A stretch of 17,981 bases of DNA from Deltaproteobacteria bacterium (lineage in GTDB: Bacteria > Desulfobacterota > Syntrophia > Syntrophales > JAAYKM01), in contig JAGVTI010000260.1 of NCBI GenBank assembly GCA_019136935.1, positions 1 to 17,981 of the forward strand, given 5' to 3'. This document shows positions 1 to 7,755 of the stretch, piece after piece. Under the pieces are notes generated by a model, which was given only the letters and a program-made list of their open reading frames with translations, searched no databases and had not been told where the DNA came from. The first letter of the stretch is position 1, and each line of letters begins with the position of its first letter. A program made the translations under genes and the position numbers.

Positions 1-124
1 AAAAGAAACGATCCGGCATCGTTTTCTGCTGGCGGAGTTGGGGGCCCAAAAACCGGGTGACAGGACCTCCCTCAGCTTTCAGTGAGATGAAGCTTACCGG
101 GAGCCGCTTCTGAGCTGTGACCGG

Positions 125-1141
125 ATGCTCACGGAACTCAAGGGAGATGCCCTGTCGGAGGAGGTGCTGTATCTGAAGGGGAACATCCTGGCGGCCATGA
201 ATCATTTTCGCGAGGCCTTCTACGCGTACGCCAAGATCTTGCGCCTCTATCCAAAAAGCCGTTACCGGGCGTCCTGCCGCAAAAGCCTGGAGGAGACCCG
301 GAACGCCCTGATCAACGACTATTACGGGAAGGGAGATCATCTTGCCGTAGCCGATCTATATTTTACCGGCAAAGGTTTGGAATACAACCGGGACGTAAAC
401 GTCCTGTTTAAAGTCGCCGACAGTCTTAAAAATCTGGGGCTGTACGAACAGGCGGCCAAAATCTTCCAGGACCTCGGAAACACGCAGGCATGGCCTGATT
501 CCACGGGGCTGGACCTGGCCATCGCCGAAGCGGAGATAAAAAGCGGCAGAACGAGGGAGGGGCAGGCGAGGCTGGTGGTGCTGCTGTCTCAGAAAGGTGC
601 CGGGGGCGCTGTGGCGAAGCAGGCCAGGCGGATACTGGCCGATTCGTATTATGAGGAAAAAAATTATGATGGGGCCGTTGAATCCTATGCCGCGGCGATG
701 CCCATCGAGCGGGAACAGGGTGCCGCCCTGAGCCTTTACCGCTATGCCGATGCGCTCAAACGAAGGGGACGGGGGGCTCTTGCCCTCCAGTATTATCAGG
801 AAGCACTCGACCGTGCAGCCCCAATACCCGGGGCCTTGTCCGAATCGTTGAAGGGGGAAATATACCTGAGCCGGGGAGAGTGCTATTTTGAGGCCAGGCA
901 GTATGATCAGGGAATCCCCCTGGTGACGCAGTCCCTTTCCTCCCTGCCGGAAGGCTCCGGGCGGCGATGGGCCCTGTTCCGCCTGGCCGGTGGGTATATC
1001 AGGTCGAACAATCCGGTCCTGGCAGAAAAATCTTCCAGCCGGGTAAGAGAAAATACGGAAGATCCCTTCTGGGCCGCGGTGGCTGACTACGGCTTGCGTG
1101 ACGGGACCTGGTTTGCCGCTTACGAAGACTATTTGAAGTGA
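125..1141 (+). CDS. TPR-repeat protein, C-terminal part of a probably longer gene
   Basis: The product is a helical protein with several tetratricopeptide-like repeats, for example the segment around residues 10-45 with the AFYAYAKILRLYP pattern, and further A-x-x-Y/F-x-x-A repeats near residues 95-120, 175-190, 205-235 and 245-270. Such repeats usually mediate protein-protein contacts. No signal peptide, membrane segment or catalytic motif is visible. The start at 125 is only the first ATG after an in-frame TGA at 83-85, and it has no convincing Shine-Dalgarno. The same frame reads on protein-like upstream of that TGA to the window edge, so the gene probably begins outside the window and is interrupted, or the TGA is a sequencing error. 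It precedes the flagellar regulators by about 110 bases. A flagellar role is suggested by position only. Confidence 0.7.
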   Translation: MLTELKGDALSEEVLYLKGNILAAMNHFREAFYAYAKILRLYPKSRYRASCRKSLEETRNALINDYYGKGDHLAVADLYFTGKGLEYNRDVNVLFKVADSLKNLGLYEQAAKIFQDLGNTQAWPDSTGLDLAIAEAEIKSGRTREGQARLVVLLSQKGAGGAVAKQARRILADSYYEEKNYDGAVESYAAAMPIEREQGAALSLYRYADALKRRGRGALALQYYQEALDRAAPIPGALSESLKGEIYLSRGECYFEARQYDQGIPLVTQSLSSLPEGSGRRWALFRLAGGYIRSNNPVLAEKSSSRVRENTEDPFWAAVADYGLRDGTWFAAYEDYLK

Positions 1142-1252
1142 AGGATCCGATGCCCGGGGTGACGACTTGAATGTAAGCGCTCGCCTGGGGGGGATAAATC
1201 GAACATTTCGGGGACTTTTGCGGGTTCATCGAGTTTGCTGCCGGGATAATAT

Positions 1253-2449
1253 ATGGAAGACATCCACCTCTTAAAAGCATCTTTTGACGCATTTCAGCAG
1301 TCTTCCGCCCGTCTGCAGGAAGTTTACGGCCGGTTGCAGGAAAAAATCGTTCAGGTCGGCCTGGAGCTGGAGGAGAAAAACGCCGAGCTGTCACGGATCA
1401 ATGCGGAGCGGGAAAATATGAAAAACTATCTCCGCGGCATTCTCGAGAACCTGACGGCGGGGATCCTGGTTACGGACGGCGACGGGGGCGTGAAGATCGC
1501 CAACCGTGCCGCGCAGAATATTCTCTCGGCCCGTGAAGAAGATCTTCAGGGAGTTCATATCCGTCAAATATTTGACGGAATGGAGCCCGGCAAGGTCGAT
1601 CACATCCTGAACGGCCATTCCAGCGGGCATGCCGGTCATCGCATCACCCTGAACGGCCGGGTGCTGGAAATATTCTCTTCCCGCATTACGACGGTCGATG
1701 GAAAGCCGGGCGACACGGCCTGGGTCATGTACGACATGACCGGAACCTTGAAGCTGGAAAAACAGGCGCGCTACATGGAAAAAAACGCCGCCATGCTCGA
1801 AATGGCCGCCCGGATCGCCCATGAAGTGCGCAATCCCCTGGGAAGCATCGAGCTTTTTTCGTCCCTTTTGATGCGCAGTGTACGGGAAGCGAAGCAACGG
1901 GACTGGGTCGACCGGATCATTCAGTCGGTCAAGAACATCGATCAGAAAATCGAGGAGCTTCTGCGGCATGCCAAAACGGTGGAACCCCTTATGGAAATGA
2001 TGAACGTCCATGATCTCCTGAAAGAGGTTCTCTTGTATTCCGACCAGATTTCCGATCAGGGACACGTATTTCTCTCCGTGGAATATGACCCGGCGGAGCC
2101 CGTTATCCGGGGAAATCCGGTGATGATCCGCCAGATTTTCATGGGCCTTATCCTGAATGCCCTCAAGTCGCTTCCCGAGGAGGGGCGGATTCATATCCGC
2201 ACGAAGATCGAAGACGGCAAAGCGAAAGGGCCGGCCCTCCGGATCAGCTTTACGGACAACCGCCCGGGAGATTCGGGCGATCACATCCAGCGGTTTTTCA
2301 GTCCCGAGGAAGGCGACGAACGGATGGCGGGTTTTCATTTTGCCGTGATCCGGAACATCGTTTCCATGCATAACGGTGCCTTGTCCGCCGAGAGCGGAGC
2401 CGACGGGACGACGTCATTCAGCATAGTTTTCCCCTTGGTCGAACCATAA
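1253..2449 (+). CDS. flrB: Flagellar two-component sensor histidine kinase, FlrB/FleS type
   Basis: This is a soluble sensor kinase, predicted to control the response regulator encoded 40 bases downstream. Residues 1-60 look coiled-coil, including the FxxFxxSxxLxxxYxxLxxK pattern typical of FlrB/FleS proteins. A PAS domain follows at about 60-165, then HisKA with the phospho-acceptor in AHEVRNPLGS (His190), then a HATPase domain at about 280-395. There is no transmembrane segment, so it acts in the cytoplasm. The start is the first ATG after an in-frame TAA at 1247-1249; the Shine-Dalgarno is weak. The N-box Asn is present (LILNALKS), but the G1 box reads DNRPG (335-339) instead of DxGxG, and the G2 box reads AGFHFA (359-364) instead of GxGLGL. 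ATP binding may therefore be impaired. The pairing with FlrC is inferred from adjacency and family. Confidence 0.88.
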   Translation: MEDIHLLKASFDAFQQSSARLQEVYGRLQEKIVQVGLELEEKNAELSRINAERENMKNYLRGILENLTAGILVTDGDGGVKIANRAAQNILSAREEDLQGVHIRQIFDGMEPGKVDHILNGHSSGHAGHRITLNGRVLEIFSSRITTVDGKPGDTAWVMYDMTGTLKLEKQARYMEKNAAMLEMAARIAHEVRNPLGSIELFSSLLMRSVREAKQRDWVDRIIQSVKNIDQKIEELLRHAKTVEPLMEMMNVHDLLKEVLLYSDQISDQGHVFLSVEYDPAEPVIRGNPVMIRQIFMGLILNALKSLPEEGRIHIRTKIEDGKAKGPALRISFTDNRPGDSGDHIQRFFSPEEGDERMAGFHFAVIRNIVSMHNGALSAESGADGTTSFSIVFPLVEP

Positions 2450-2489
2450 GCGTGACGGGAAACGAGCCGACAGAAACGAGTGTAAAAAA

Positions 2490-3902
2490 ATGACAGACAA
2501 AACGAGAAGAATTCTCATTGTGGATGACGATCCGTCCATGCGGTATGCCCTGTCCGAGTCCCTGGAGGCGTGCGGCTATGAAGTGGAATCTGCGGATAAC
2601 GGATCCGAAGCCCTGCAGAAATTCCAGGCTCGGCCCTTCGGGATCGTAGTGACCGATATGAGAATGCCCCGCCTGGGAGGAATGGATGTCCTGAAAGGCG
2701 TCAAAAAAATATCGCCACAGACGCCGGTTATTCTCATCACCGCCTACGGAACCGTCAGCACGGCCGTCGAGGCCATGAAAGAAGGGGCCTCGGAGTTTAT
2801 CATGAAGCCTTTTTCCCTGGATGATCTGCAGGCCGTGGTGAAGAAAGTCCTTGTCTCAAGCGTTGCGCCGGAAGAAGAAATCCTTCCGGAGACGCCCGTA
2901 TCGACGGCGGTGGAAATCATCAGCCAGGCCGCCAATGTCCGATCTCTGCTGGCCCTGATGAGAAATGTCGCCAAAAGCAAATCCAGCATTCTGATCCAGG
3001 GCGAAAGCGGGACGGGCAAGGAACTGTTTGCCCGTTATATCTATCGCCACAGCAGCCGGGAGGATCGTCCCTTTGTCGCGATCAACTGCGCCGCCATTCC
3101 CCATCACCTGCTGGAAAGCGAAATGTTCGGTTACGAAAAGGGAGCCTTCACCGGCGCCGTTCAGAGAAAACCGGGCAAGTTCGAACTGGCCGACGGGGGG
3201 ACTCTTCTGTTGGACGAGATCGGCGAGATGGATATCCAGCTTCAGGCCAAGCTCCTACGGGTGCTTCAGGAGTCGGAAGTGGATCGCCTGGGCGGTAGGG
3301 AACCGGTTTCCATCGATGTCCGGATCATCGCCACGACGAATGCGGATCTGAAAAAAAGCACCGAGGAGAAGAAATTTCGGGAAGACCTGTTCTACCGTCT
3401 GAACGTCATTCCCATCCATATCCCTCCCCTGCGGGACCGAAAAGGGGACGTGGTTCTGCTCGGCGATTATTTTTTGAAGAAATACAGCCGGATCAACGGG
3501 AAGAAGAAACCCGTTATTTCTCCGGAAGCATTCCGGATTCTGGAAGACTATTCCTGGCCGGGCAACGTCAGGGAATTGGAGCATGTCATAGAACGGTCGG
3601 TTTTGATCTGTGACGGGGATGTCATTTTCCCGGAGCATCTGTACCTGGAAAACCCCATCCGGTATGTGCCAAAGGAGACCCCGGCCGGGGGGGGGACGGA
3701 ACCGGACCTTTCGGTCCAGGCCGCAACGGGGGAACCGGTTACGCTGAAGGAAATGGAAAAGACGATGATTTTCGATGCCTTGAGACGGGTTAAGGGAAAC
3801 CGGACGCAGGCCTCCAAAATCCTGGGGATCAGTGTAAGGACGATGCGTAACAAACTGCAGGAGTACGAATCGGAAGGCGAAGCGATTCCTTCCGATTCGT
3901 AA
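2490..3902 (+). CDS. flrC: Sigma-54-dependent flagellar response regulator, FlrC/FleR type
   Basis: This NtrC-family activator opens sigma-54 promoters of mid/late flagellar genes. A receiver domain spans residues 6-122, with the acidic pocket D12-D14, phospho-acceptor Asp56, Thr84 and Lys106. The AAA+ domain follows, with Walker A GESGTGKE (171-178), the sigma-54 contact loop GAFTGA (218-223) and Walker B in GTLLLDE (237-243). A Fis-type helix-turn-helix lies near the C terminus (GNRTQASKILGISVRTMRNKL). All catalytic motifs are intact. The linker before the HTH contains Gly400-402, encoded by nine consecutive G bases. The last codons lie inside a perfect inverted repeat. The start ATG overlaps a run of seven A bases and has only a weak Shine-Dalgarno. 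Three sigma-54 promoters downstream are the probable targets. Confidence 0.95.
   Translation: MTDKTRRILIVDDDPSMRYALSESLEACGYEVESADNGSEALQKFQARPFGIVVTDMRMPRLGGMDVLKGVKKISPQTPVILITAYGTVSTAVEAMKEGASEFIMKPFSLDDLQAVVKKVLVSSVAPEEEILPETPVSTAVEIISQAANVRSLLALMRNVAKSKSSILIQGESGTGKELFARYIYRHSSREDRPFVAINCAAIPHHLLESEMFGYEKGAFTGAVQRKPGKFELADGGTLLLDEIGEMDIQLQAKLLRVLQESEVDRLGGREPVSIDVRIIATTNADLKKSTEEKKFREDLFYRLNVIPIHIPPLRDRKGDVVLLGDYFLKKYSRINGKKKPVISPEAFRILEDYSWPGNVRELEHVIERSVLICDGDVIFPEHLYLENPIRYVPKETPAGGGTEPDLSVQAATGEPVTLKEMEKTMIFDALRRVKGNRTQASKILGISVRTMRNKLQEYESEGEAIPSDS
3864..3901. repeat. Perfect 14-bp inverted repeat over the 3' end of flrC
   Basis: The left arm at 3864-3877 (TACGAATCGGAAGG) is the exact reverse complement of the right arm at 3888-3901, with a 10-base loop. 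It covers the last codons of flrC and its stop codon region. No T-tract follows, so it is not a standard intrinsic terminator. It could be an mRNA-stabilising stem-loop, or a DNA operator, because it ends about 30 bases upstream of the -24 element of the flgB promoter. Confidence 0.8.
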
Positions 3903-3928
3903 GATTGAATCCCTTGCGTTAATCGGGG

Positions 3929-3945
3929 TTGGTATGTTGCTTGCA
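3929..3945 (+). promoter_or_regulatory. Sigma-54 promoter of the flgB operon
   Basis: The sequence TTGGTATGTTGCTTGCA has the invariant GG (3931-3932) and GC (3943-3944) separated by exactly 10 bases, matching the sigma-54 consensus TGGCAC-N5-TTGC. Transcription should start about 12 bases after the GC, near 3956, leaving a leader of about 30 bases before flgB. An adjacent flrC-type activator gene supports the assignment. Confidence 0.85.
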
Positions 3946-3972
3946 AAATAATTTGCGACTTCATTTTCAACA

Positions 3973-3980
3973 AGAGGAGG
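3973..3980 (+). promoter_or_regulatory. Ribosome binding site for the GTG start of flgB
   Basis: AGAGGAGG lies seven bases upstream of the GTG at 3988 and supports that non-ATG start. The protein begins MDFLFGKTIPMLSSVLSYRS, as expected for FlgB. Confidence 0.8.
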
Positions 3981-3987
3981 ACGGAAA

Positions 3988-4368
3988 GTGGATTTCCTGT
4001 TCGGCAAGACGATACCCATGTTGTCTTCCGTGCTGAGCTACCGTTCGGAGAGGCAGAAGCTGATCAGCGGTAACGTGACCAACATCGATACGGAAGGCTA
4101 TCAGCCCCGGGAACTGTCGTTTAAAAACCGCCTTCTGGAGGCCATGGCGAAGGATCAAACCGTCCAGGTCGTCCGCACCCATGGGAAACATTTGCCCATG
4201 CCGGATCCATCGGGCAATACCTACAAGGTGGAGGCGTCGGGTGAGAAGGTGTCTCTGGACAAGGAAATGACCAATCTTGCGGAAAATCACCTCATGTACA
4301 ATGTCACGGCGGATATTCTGGCAAGAAAATTCAAGAGCATCAGCATATTTTTAAAGGATGTGAGATAA
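3988..4368 (+). CDS. flgB: Flagellar basal-body rod protein FlgB
   Basis: FlgB is a proximal rod subunit exported through the flagellar type III system and assembled on the MS ring in the periplasm. The 126-residue length is normal for the family. The N-terminal rod/hook motif is visible as SGNVTNIDTEGYQPRELSFK (about residues 28-47), and the C-terminal amphipathic helix (NVTADILARKFKSISIFLKDV) is typical of axial proteins. Translation starts at GTG with a strong Shine-Dalgarno. It is the first gene after a sigma-54 promoter and is followed after one base by flgC, so it heads the basal-body operon. Confidence 0.96.
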   Translation: MDFLFGKTIPMLSSVLSYRSERQKLISGNVTNIDTEGYQPRELSFKNRLLEAMAKDQTVQVVRTHGKHLPMPDPSGNTYKVEASGEKVSLDKEMTNLAENHLMYNVTADILARKFKSISIFLKDVR

Positions 4369-4369
4369 C

Positions 4370-4795
4370 ATGGATTTTTCGACGAATTTCAAAATCTGCG
4401 GCTCCGGTTTGGCGGCCCAGCGGGCAAAAATGGATGTCGTGTCCAGCAATCTTGCCAATGCGGGGACGACGAAAACGGAAGAAGGCGGCCCTTACCGGAG
4501 AAAAATGGTGGTGCTGAAAGCGGAACCCGTCAGAGAGCGGTTTGACCGGACCTTGAAAGATGCGCTGGCGGAGGTGAAAGTGGATCAAGTCACGGAAGAT
4601 CCGACGCCCATGAGGAGCGTTTATGATCCGGCTCATCCCGATGCGGATGAAAAAGGTTTTGTGCTCATGCCGAACGTCAACGCCATCCAGGAAATGGCCG
4701 ATATGATCAACGTGGGCAGAAACTACGAAGCCGTCGTGACGGCCTTTGACGCCGTGAAGAGCATGGCTCTGAAAACACTGGAAATCGGCAAGTAA
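4370..4795 (+). CDS. flgC: Flagellar basal-body rod protein FlgC
   Basis: FlgC is the second proximal rod protein. The 141-residue product has the conserved N-terminal motif SGLAAQRAKMDVVSSNLANA followed by the T-x-T-x-x-G-GPYRRK segment (about residues 36-45), and a C-terminal helix (NYEAVVTAFDAVKSMALKTLEIGK). The sequence VLMPNVNAIQEMADMI is the usual FlgC signature before that helix. It starts one base after flgB ends and is probably translationally coupled to it. Confidence 0.96.
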   Translation: MDFSTNFKICGSGLAAQRAKMDVVSSNLANAGTTKTEEGGPYRRKMVVLKAEPVRERFDRTLKDALAEVKVDQVTEDPTPMRSVYDPAHPDADEKGFVLMPNVNAIQEMADMINVGRNYEAVVTAFDAVKSMALKTLEIGK

Positions 4796-4822
4796 GGGAG
4801 CCCTTTAAGAAGGAGGAGGAAC

Positions 4823-5122
4823 ATGGCCGACATGATCATCGGGAGTCAACCGGTCCGGGTTCCGGGCGGTGCCATGCCGTCAGGCGCGGCATCCGGCGCC
4901 GGAGACGGCGGTTTCAAAAACATTCTGAAAAACGCCATCGAGGATGTCAATACGTTGCAGTCCCAGGCGGACGACGCCGTCGCGAAGCTGCAGATGAACA
5001 AGGGGAGCATGCATGAAGCCCTGATCGCGATGGAGAAGGCGAGCCTTTCCTTTCAGACCATGCTGCAGGTGAGGAATAAAATCGTCGACGCGTATCAGGA
5101 AGTGATGAGGATGCAGGTGTAA
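4823..5122 (+). CDS. fliE: Flagellar hook-basal body protein FliE
   Basis: FliE is the small protein that joins the MS ring/export gate to the rod. The 99 residues fit the family, with a disordered Gly-rich N terminus and the conserved C-terminal helices (NTLQSQADDAVAKLQMNKGS, then EKASLSFQTMLQVRNKIVDAYQEVMRMQV). An AGGAGGAGG Shine-Dalgarno lies just upstream of the ATG. It sits in the standard flgB-flgC-fliE-fliF order; the 53 bases to fliF contain a small TCCGG/CCGGA hairpin at 5130-5143 of doubtful meaning. Confidence 0.95.
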   Translation: MADMIIGSQPVRVPGGAMPSGAASGAGDGGFKNILKNAIEDVNTLQSQADDAVAKLQMNKGSMHEALIAMEKASLSFQTMLQVRNKIVDAYQEVMRMQV

Positions 5123-5175
5123 CGAAAAATCCGGGCACCCGGAAGGCTGTCTTCAAGAAATAAAAAGGAAATTAA

Positions 5176-6705
5176 ATGGATACGCTCCCCCAATTCTTTG
5201 CGAATGTCTGGAAAGGCTTTTCCGTTCTGCCGCCTTCCCGCAGGCTTTCGATTCTGGCTGTGGCCTTGGCGACCATTGCCGCCATATGGGGTCTCGTATA
5301 TTGGACAAACCAGACGGACTACAAGGTCCTGTTTTCCAACCTTTCGACGGAAGATGCATCGGGTATCGTCGCCAAGCTTCAGGAAAAAAAGATCCCCTAC
5401 GAACTGTCCGGCGGCGGGGACACCATTTCCGTTCCTTCGGAGAAAGTGACGGAGATCCGTCTGGAGATGGCCTCTCTGGGATTGCCCCAGGGCGGCGGGG
5501 TCGGTTTCGAAATCTTCGATCAGAAGAATCTGGGCGCCACGGAGTTTGAACAGCAACTGAATTATCGGCGTGCCCTCCAGGGGGAGTTGGCCCGCACGAT
5601 CAACAGCCTCGATGAAATTCAGCAATGCCGGGTTCACTTGGCGCTGCCCAAGGATTCGCTGTTCGTCGAAGAGCAGAAAAAACCGACGGCATCCGTGACC
5701 CTGAAACTGAAAAGCGGCCGGACCCTCCGGCCGGACCAGATCGAGGGGATCGGACACCTCGTGGCGAGCAGCGTCGAAGGATTGAACCCCGCCGATGTCA
5801 TGGTGGTGGACAGCCGTGGAAACATCCTTTCCCGTAAGCAGGATGATTCGCGGTTGGGGAAGATGACCGCCTCCCAGGTCGAATATCAAGCCAACATCGA
5901 AAAGGATATGACGAACCGGATCCAGACGATGCTGGAAAAGGTTGTGGGCCAGGGCAAGGCTGTCGTCCGCGTTGCGGCGGATCTGGATTTCAGCGTGATG
6001 GAAAAAACGGAAGAGGTCTATGATCCCGATTCCCCCGTCATCCGCAGCACCCAGAAGCAGACGGAAAAAATCACCCCTTCCGCCGGGGCGACGAATGCGA
6101 AGGCCGCGGAGGAAAAACTGGACGAGGTCATCAACTATGAAATCAACAAAATCGTCAGCAAGACCGTCATGCCCGTGGGAGAAATCCGGAAGTTGTCGAT
6201 CGCCGTTTTAGTGGATGGAAGTTACGTGAAGGATAAGAAAGGCGTCGAGGTGTACCAGGCCCGGGAAAAGAAAGAACTGGACAGCATCGAAGAACTCGTG
6301 AGGAAATCGGCTGGTTTCAACGCGAGCCGCGGGGATCAGGTCGTCGTGACCAACATGCCCTTCCGGGCCTCCCCGGATGATGATCTCAATGCGCCGATAC
6401 CCTGGACGGAGCACGTTTCCAACTTCGCCCCTTATATGAAATACGTCTTTGTCCTTGCCGTGTTGATTTCTCTCTTCCTGTTCGTTCTGAAACCCATGGT
6501 CGGCCTGTTGTCGGAACTGGGCCGCAGGATTCAGCCGGCCGAGGCCAGGCAACCTGAACCGCCTCCTGAAATTGAAGAACCGACGACACCGATGTTGATG
6601 AATCTTTTGGAACAAAAAGCGTTGACGGAAACCGAGGTGACCAAACATCTGGCCGATGCCGATGCCAAGAAATTTGCGGAACTCCTGCGGAATTGGCTCC
6701 GCTAG
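5176..6705 (+). CDS. fliF: Flagellar MS-ring protein FliF
   Basis: FliF builds the MS ring in the inner membrane and is the platform for the rotor, rod and export gate. The N-terminal membrane segment is at about residues 24-43 and the second at about 420-440 (YMKYVFVLAVLISLFLFVLK). Between them lie the periplasmic ring-building domains, including the YscJ/FliF motif NYRRALQGELARTINSLDEI and the LP.DSLF.EEQKKPTASVTLKL strand region. The cytoplasmic C terminus ends in KHLADADAKKFAELLRNWL, the conserved FliG-binding helix. The length of 509 residues is normal. An AAAGGA Shine-Dalgarno precedes the ATG. No oddities are seen. Confidence 0.97.
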   Translation: MDTLPQFFANVWKGFSVLPPSRRLSILAVALATIAAIWGLVYWTNQTDYKVLFSNLSTEDASGIVAKLQEKKIPYELSGGGDTISVPSEKVTEIRLEMASLGLPQGGGVGFEIFDQKNLGATEFEQQLNYRRALQGELARTINSLDEIQQCRVHLALPKDSLFVEEQKKPTASVTLKLKSGRTLRPDQIEGIGHLVASSVEGLNPADVMVVDSRGNILSRKQDDSRLGKMTASQVEYQANIEKDMTNRIQTMLEKVVGQGKAVVRVAADLDFSVMEKTEEVYDPDSPVIRSTQKQTEKITPSAGATNAKAAEEKLDEVINYEINKIVSKTVMPVGEIRKLSIAVLVDGSYVKDKKGVEVYQAREKKELDSIEELVRKSAGFNASRGDQVVVTNMPFRASPDDDLNAPIPWTEHVSNFAPYMKYVFVLAVLISLFLFVLKPMVGLLSELGRRIQPAEARQPEPPPEIEEPTTPMLMNLLEQKALTETEVTKHLADADAKKFAELLRNWLR

Positions 6706-6759
6706 GCAGGGAAATCGTAACAGGACCCCTTGATAAGCATAAAATAAGAACAGCCCGCC

Positions 6760-7755
6760 ATGAACAGTGAAGAAAAAGCCGCCATCCTGCTCTTATCGCT
6801 GAGTGAAGACACGGCGGCGCAGGTGATGAAGAACCTGCGTCCTTCGGAGATCCGGCGCGTCGGGAAATATATGAATCGGATTTCCGATATTCCGTCGGAA
6901 ACGCTCAATGCCGTGGCAAGGGAATTCTGCACCCTGGCCCGGGAGAAGGGCGGAACGATTTTGGTCGGACATGAACAGCCGAAAAACATCGTGATCAAGG
7001 CCCTGGGCGAAAAAGCCGCCCATGATATCATGTCCGAGGTGGACAGTACCAAAAGAACCGACAACCCCATTATCGACAAGCTTCAGGACATCGATCCCAA
7101 GGTGCTCGTCGATTTTACGAAAACCGAACACCCCCAGACGATCGCCCTGATTCTTGCCCACCTCAAACCCGAACAGGCCGCCCAGATTCTGAATGATTTT
7201 TCGCCGGCGATGCAGTTTGAAATCACCAAGAGAATGGCAACCCTGAAAAGCGTTCCCTATGAATTCATCGAAGACGTGGCCAAAACCCTGGAGCAGGAAA
7301 TCGTGATCGGACAGGGGGGGGAGCAGCAAGTCGGGGGACCGCAATTGGCGGCGGAAGTGTTGAACCGCCTGAACCGCGCCAGTGAGAACTCGATCATGAT
7401 CTCCCTGGAGGAGACGGATCCTGAACTGGCCATGCAAATCCGGAATTTCATGTTCACCTTCGAAGATGTTCTGAAACTGGATGACAGGAGTCTCCAGGAA
7501 CTCCTCAGGGAGATCAGCAGCGAAGATCTGGCGAGAGCCCTTAAGCTCGTCGATGTGGGGCTGCGGGAAAAAATTTTCAAGAACATGTCCAAGCGTGGCG
7601 CGGAAATGCTCAAGGAAGACATTGAAATGATGCCTCCTATCCGTCTGTCCGAGGTCGAGACAAGCCAGAGGACCATCCTTGAAATCACAAAACGACTGGA
7701 AACGGAAGGAAAAATCACCATTTCCAGGGGAGACGAACAGGATGAGTTCATCTAA
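6760..7755 (+). CDS. fliG: Flagellar motor switch protein FliG
   Basis: FliG sits on the cytoplasmic face of the MS ring and transmits stator torque to the rotor. The 331-residue protein starts at the normal place (NSEEKAAILLLSLSEDTAAQVM), has the middle-domain EHPQTIALILAHL motif (about residues 125-137) and the C-terminal torque helix with charged residues (FMFTFEDVLKLDDRSLQELLREI and the MKRGAEMLKEDIEMMPPIRLSEVE-type ending). The start at 6760 has no clear Shine-Dalgarno, although the protein alignment argues for it. A run of eight G bases at 7314-7321 encodes the linker QGGEQQVGG. Its 3' end overlaps fliH by 14 bases. Confidence 0.97.
   Translation: MNSEEKAAILLLSLSEDTAAQVMKNLRPSEIRRVGKYMNRISDIPSETLNAVAREFCTLAREKGGTILVGHEQPKNIVIKALGEKAAHDIMSEVDSTKRTDNPIIDKLQDIDPKVLVDFTKTEHPQTIALILAHLKPEQAAQILNDFSPAMQFEITKRMATLKSVPYEFIEDVAKTLEQEIVIGQGGEQQVGGPQLAAEVLNRLNRASENSIMISLEETDPELAMQIRNFMFTFEDVLKLDDRSLQELLREISSEDLARALKLVDVGLREKIFKNMSKRGAEMLKEDIEMMPPIRLSEVETSQRTILEITKRLETEGKITISRGDEQDEFI

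Noticed and set aside
1142..1252. Sigma-54 promoter before the histidine kinase gene
   Set aside because: GG and GC pairs are present, but none has the required 10-base interval with TGG/TTGC context.
7679..7741. Longer N terminus for fliH
   Set aside because: The added residues are fliG sequence in another frame; the ATG at 7742 gives the family-like start.
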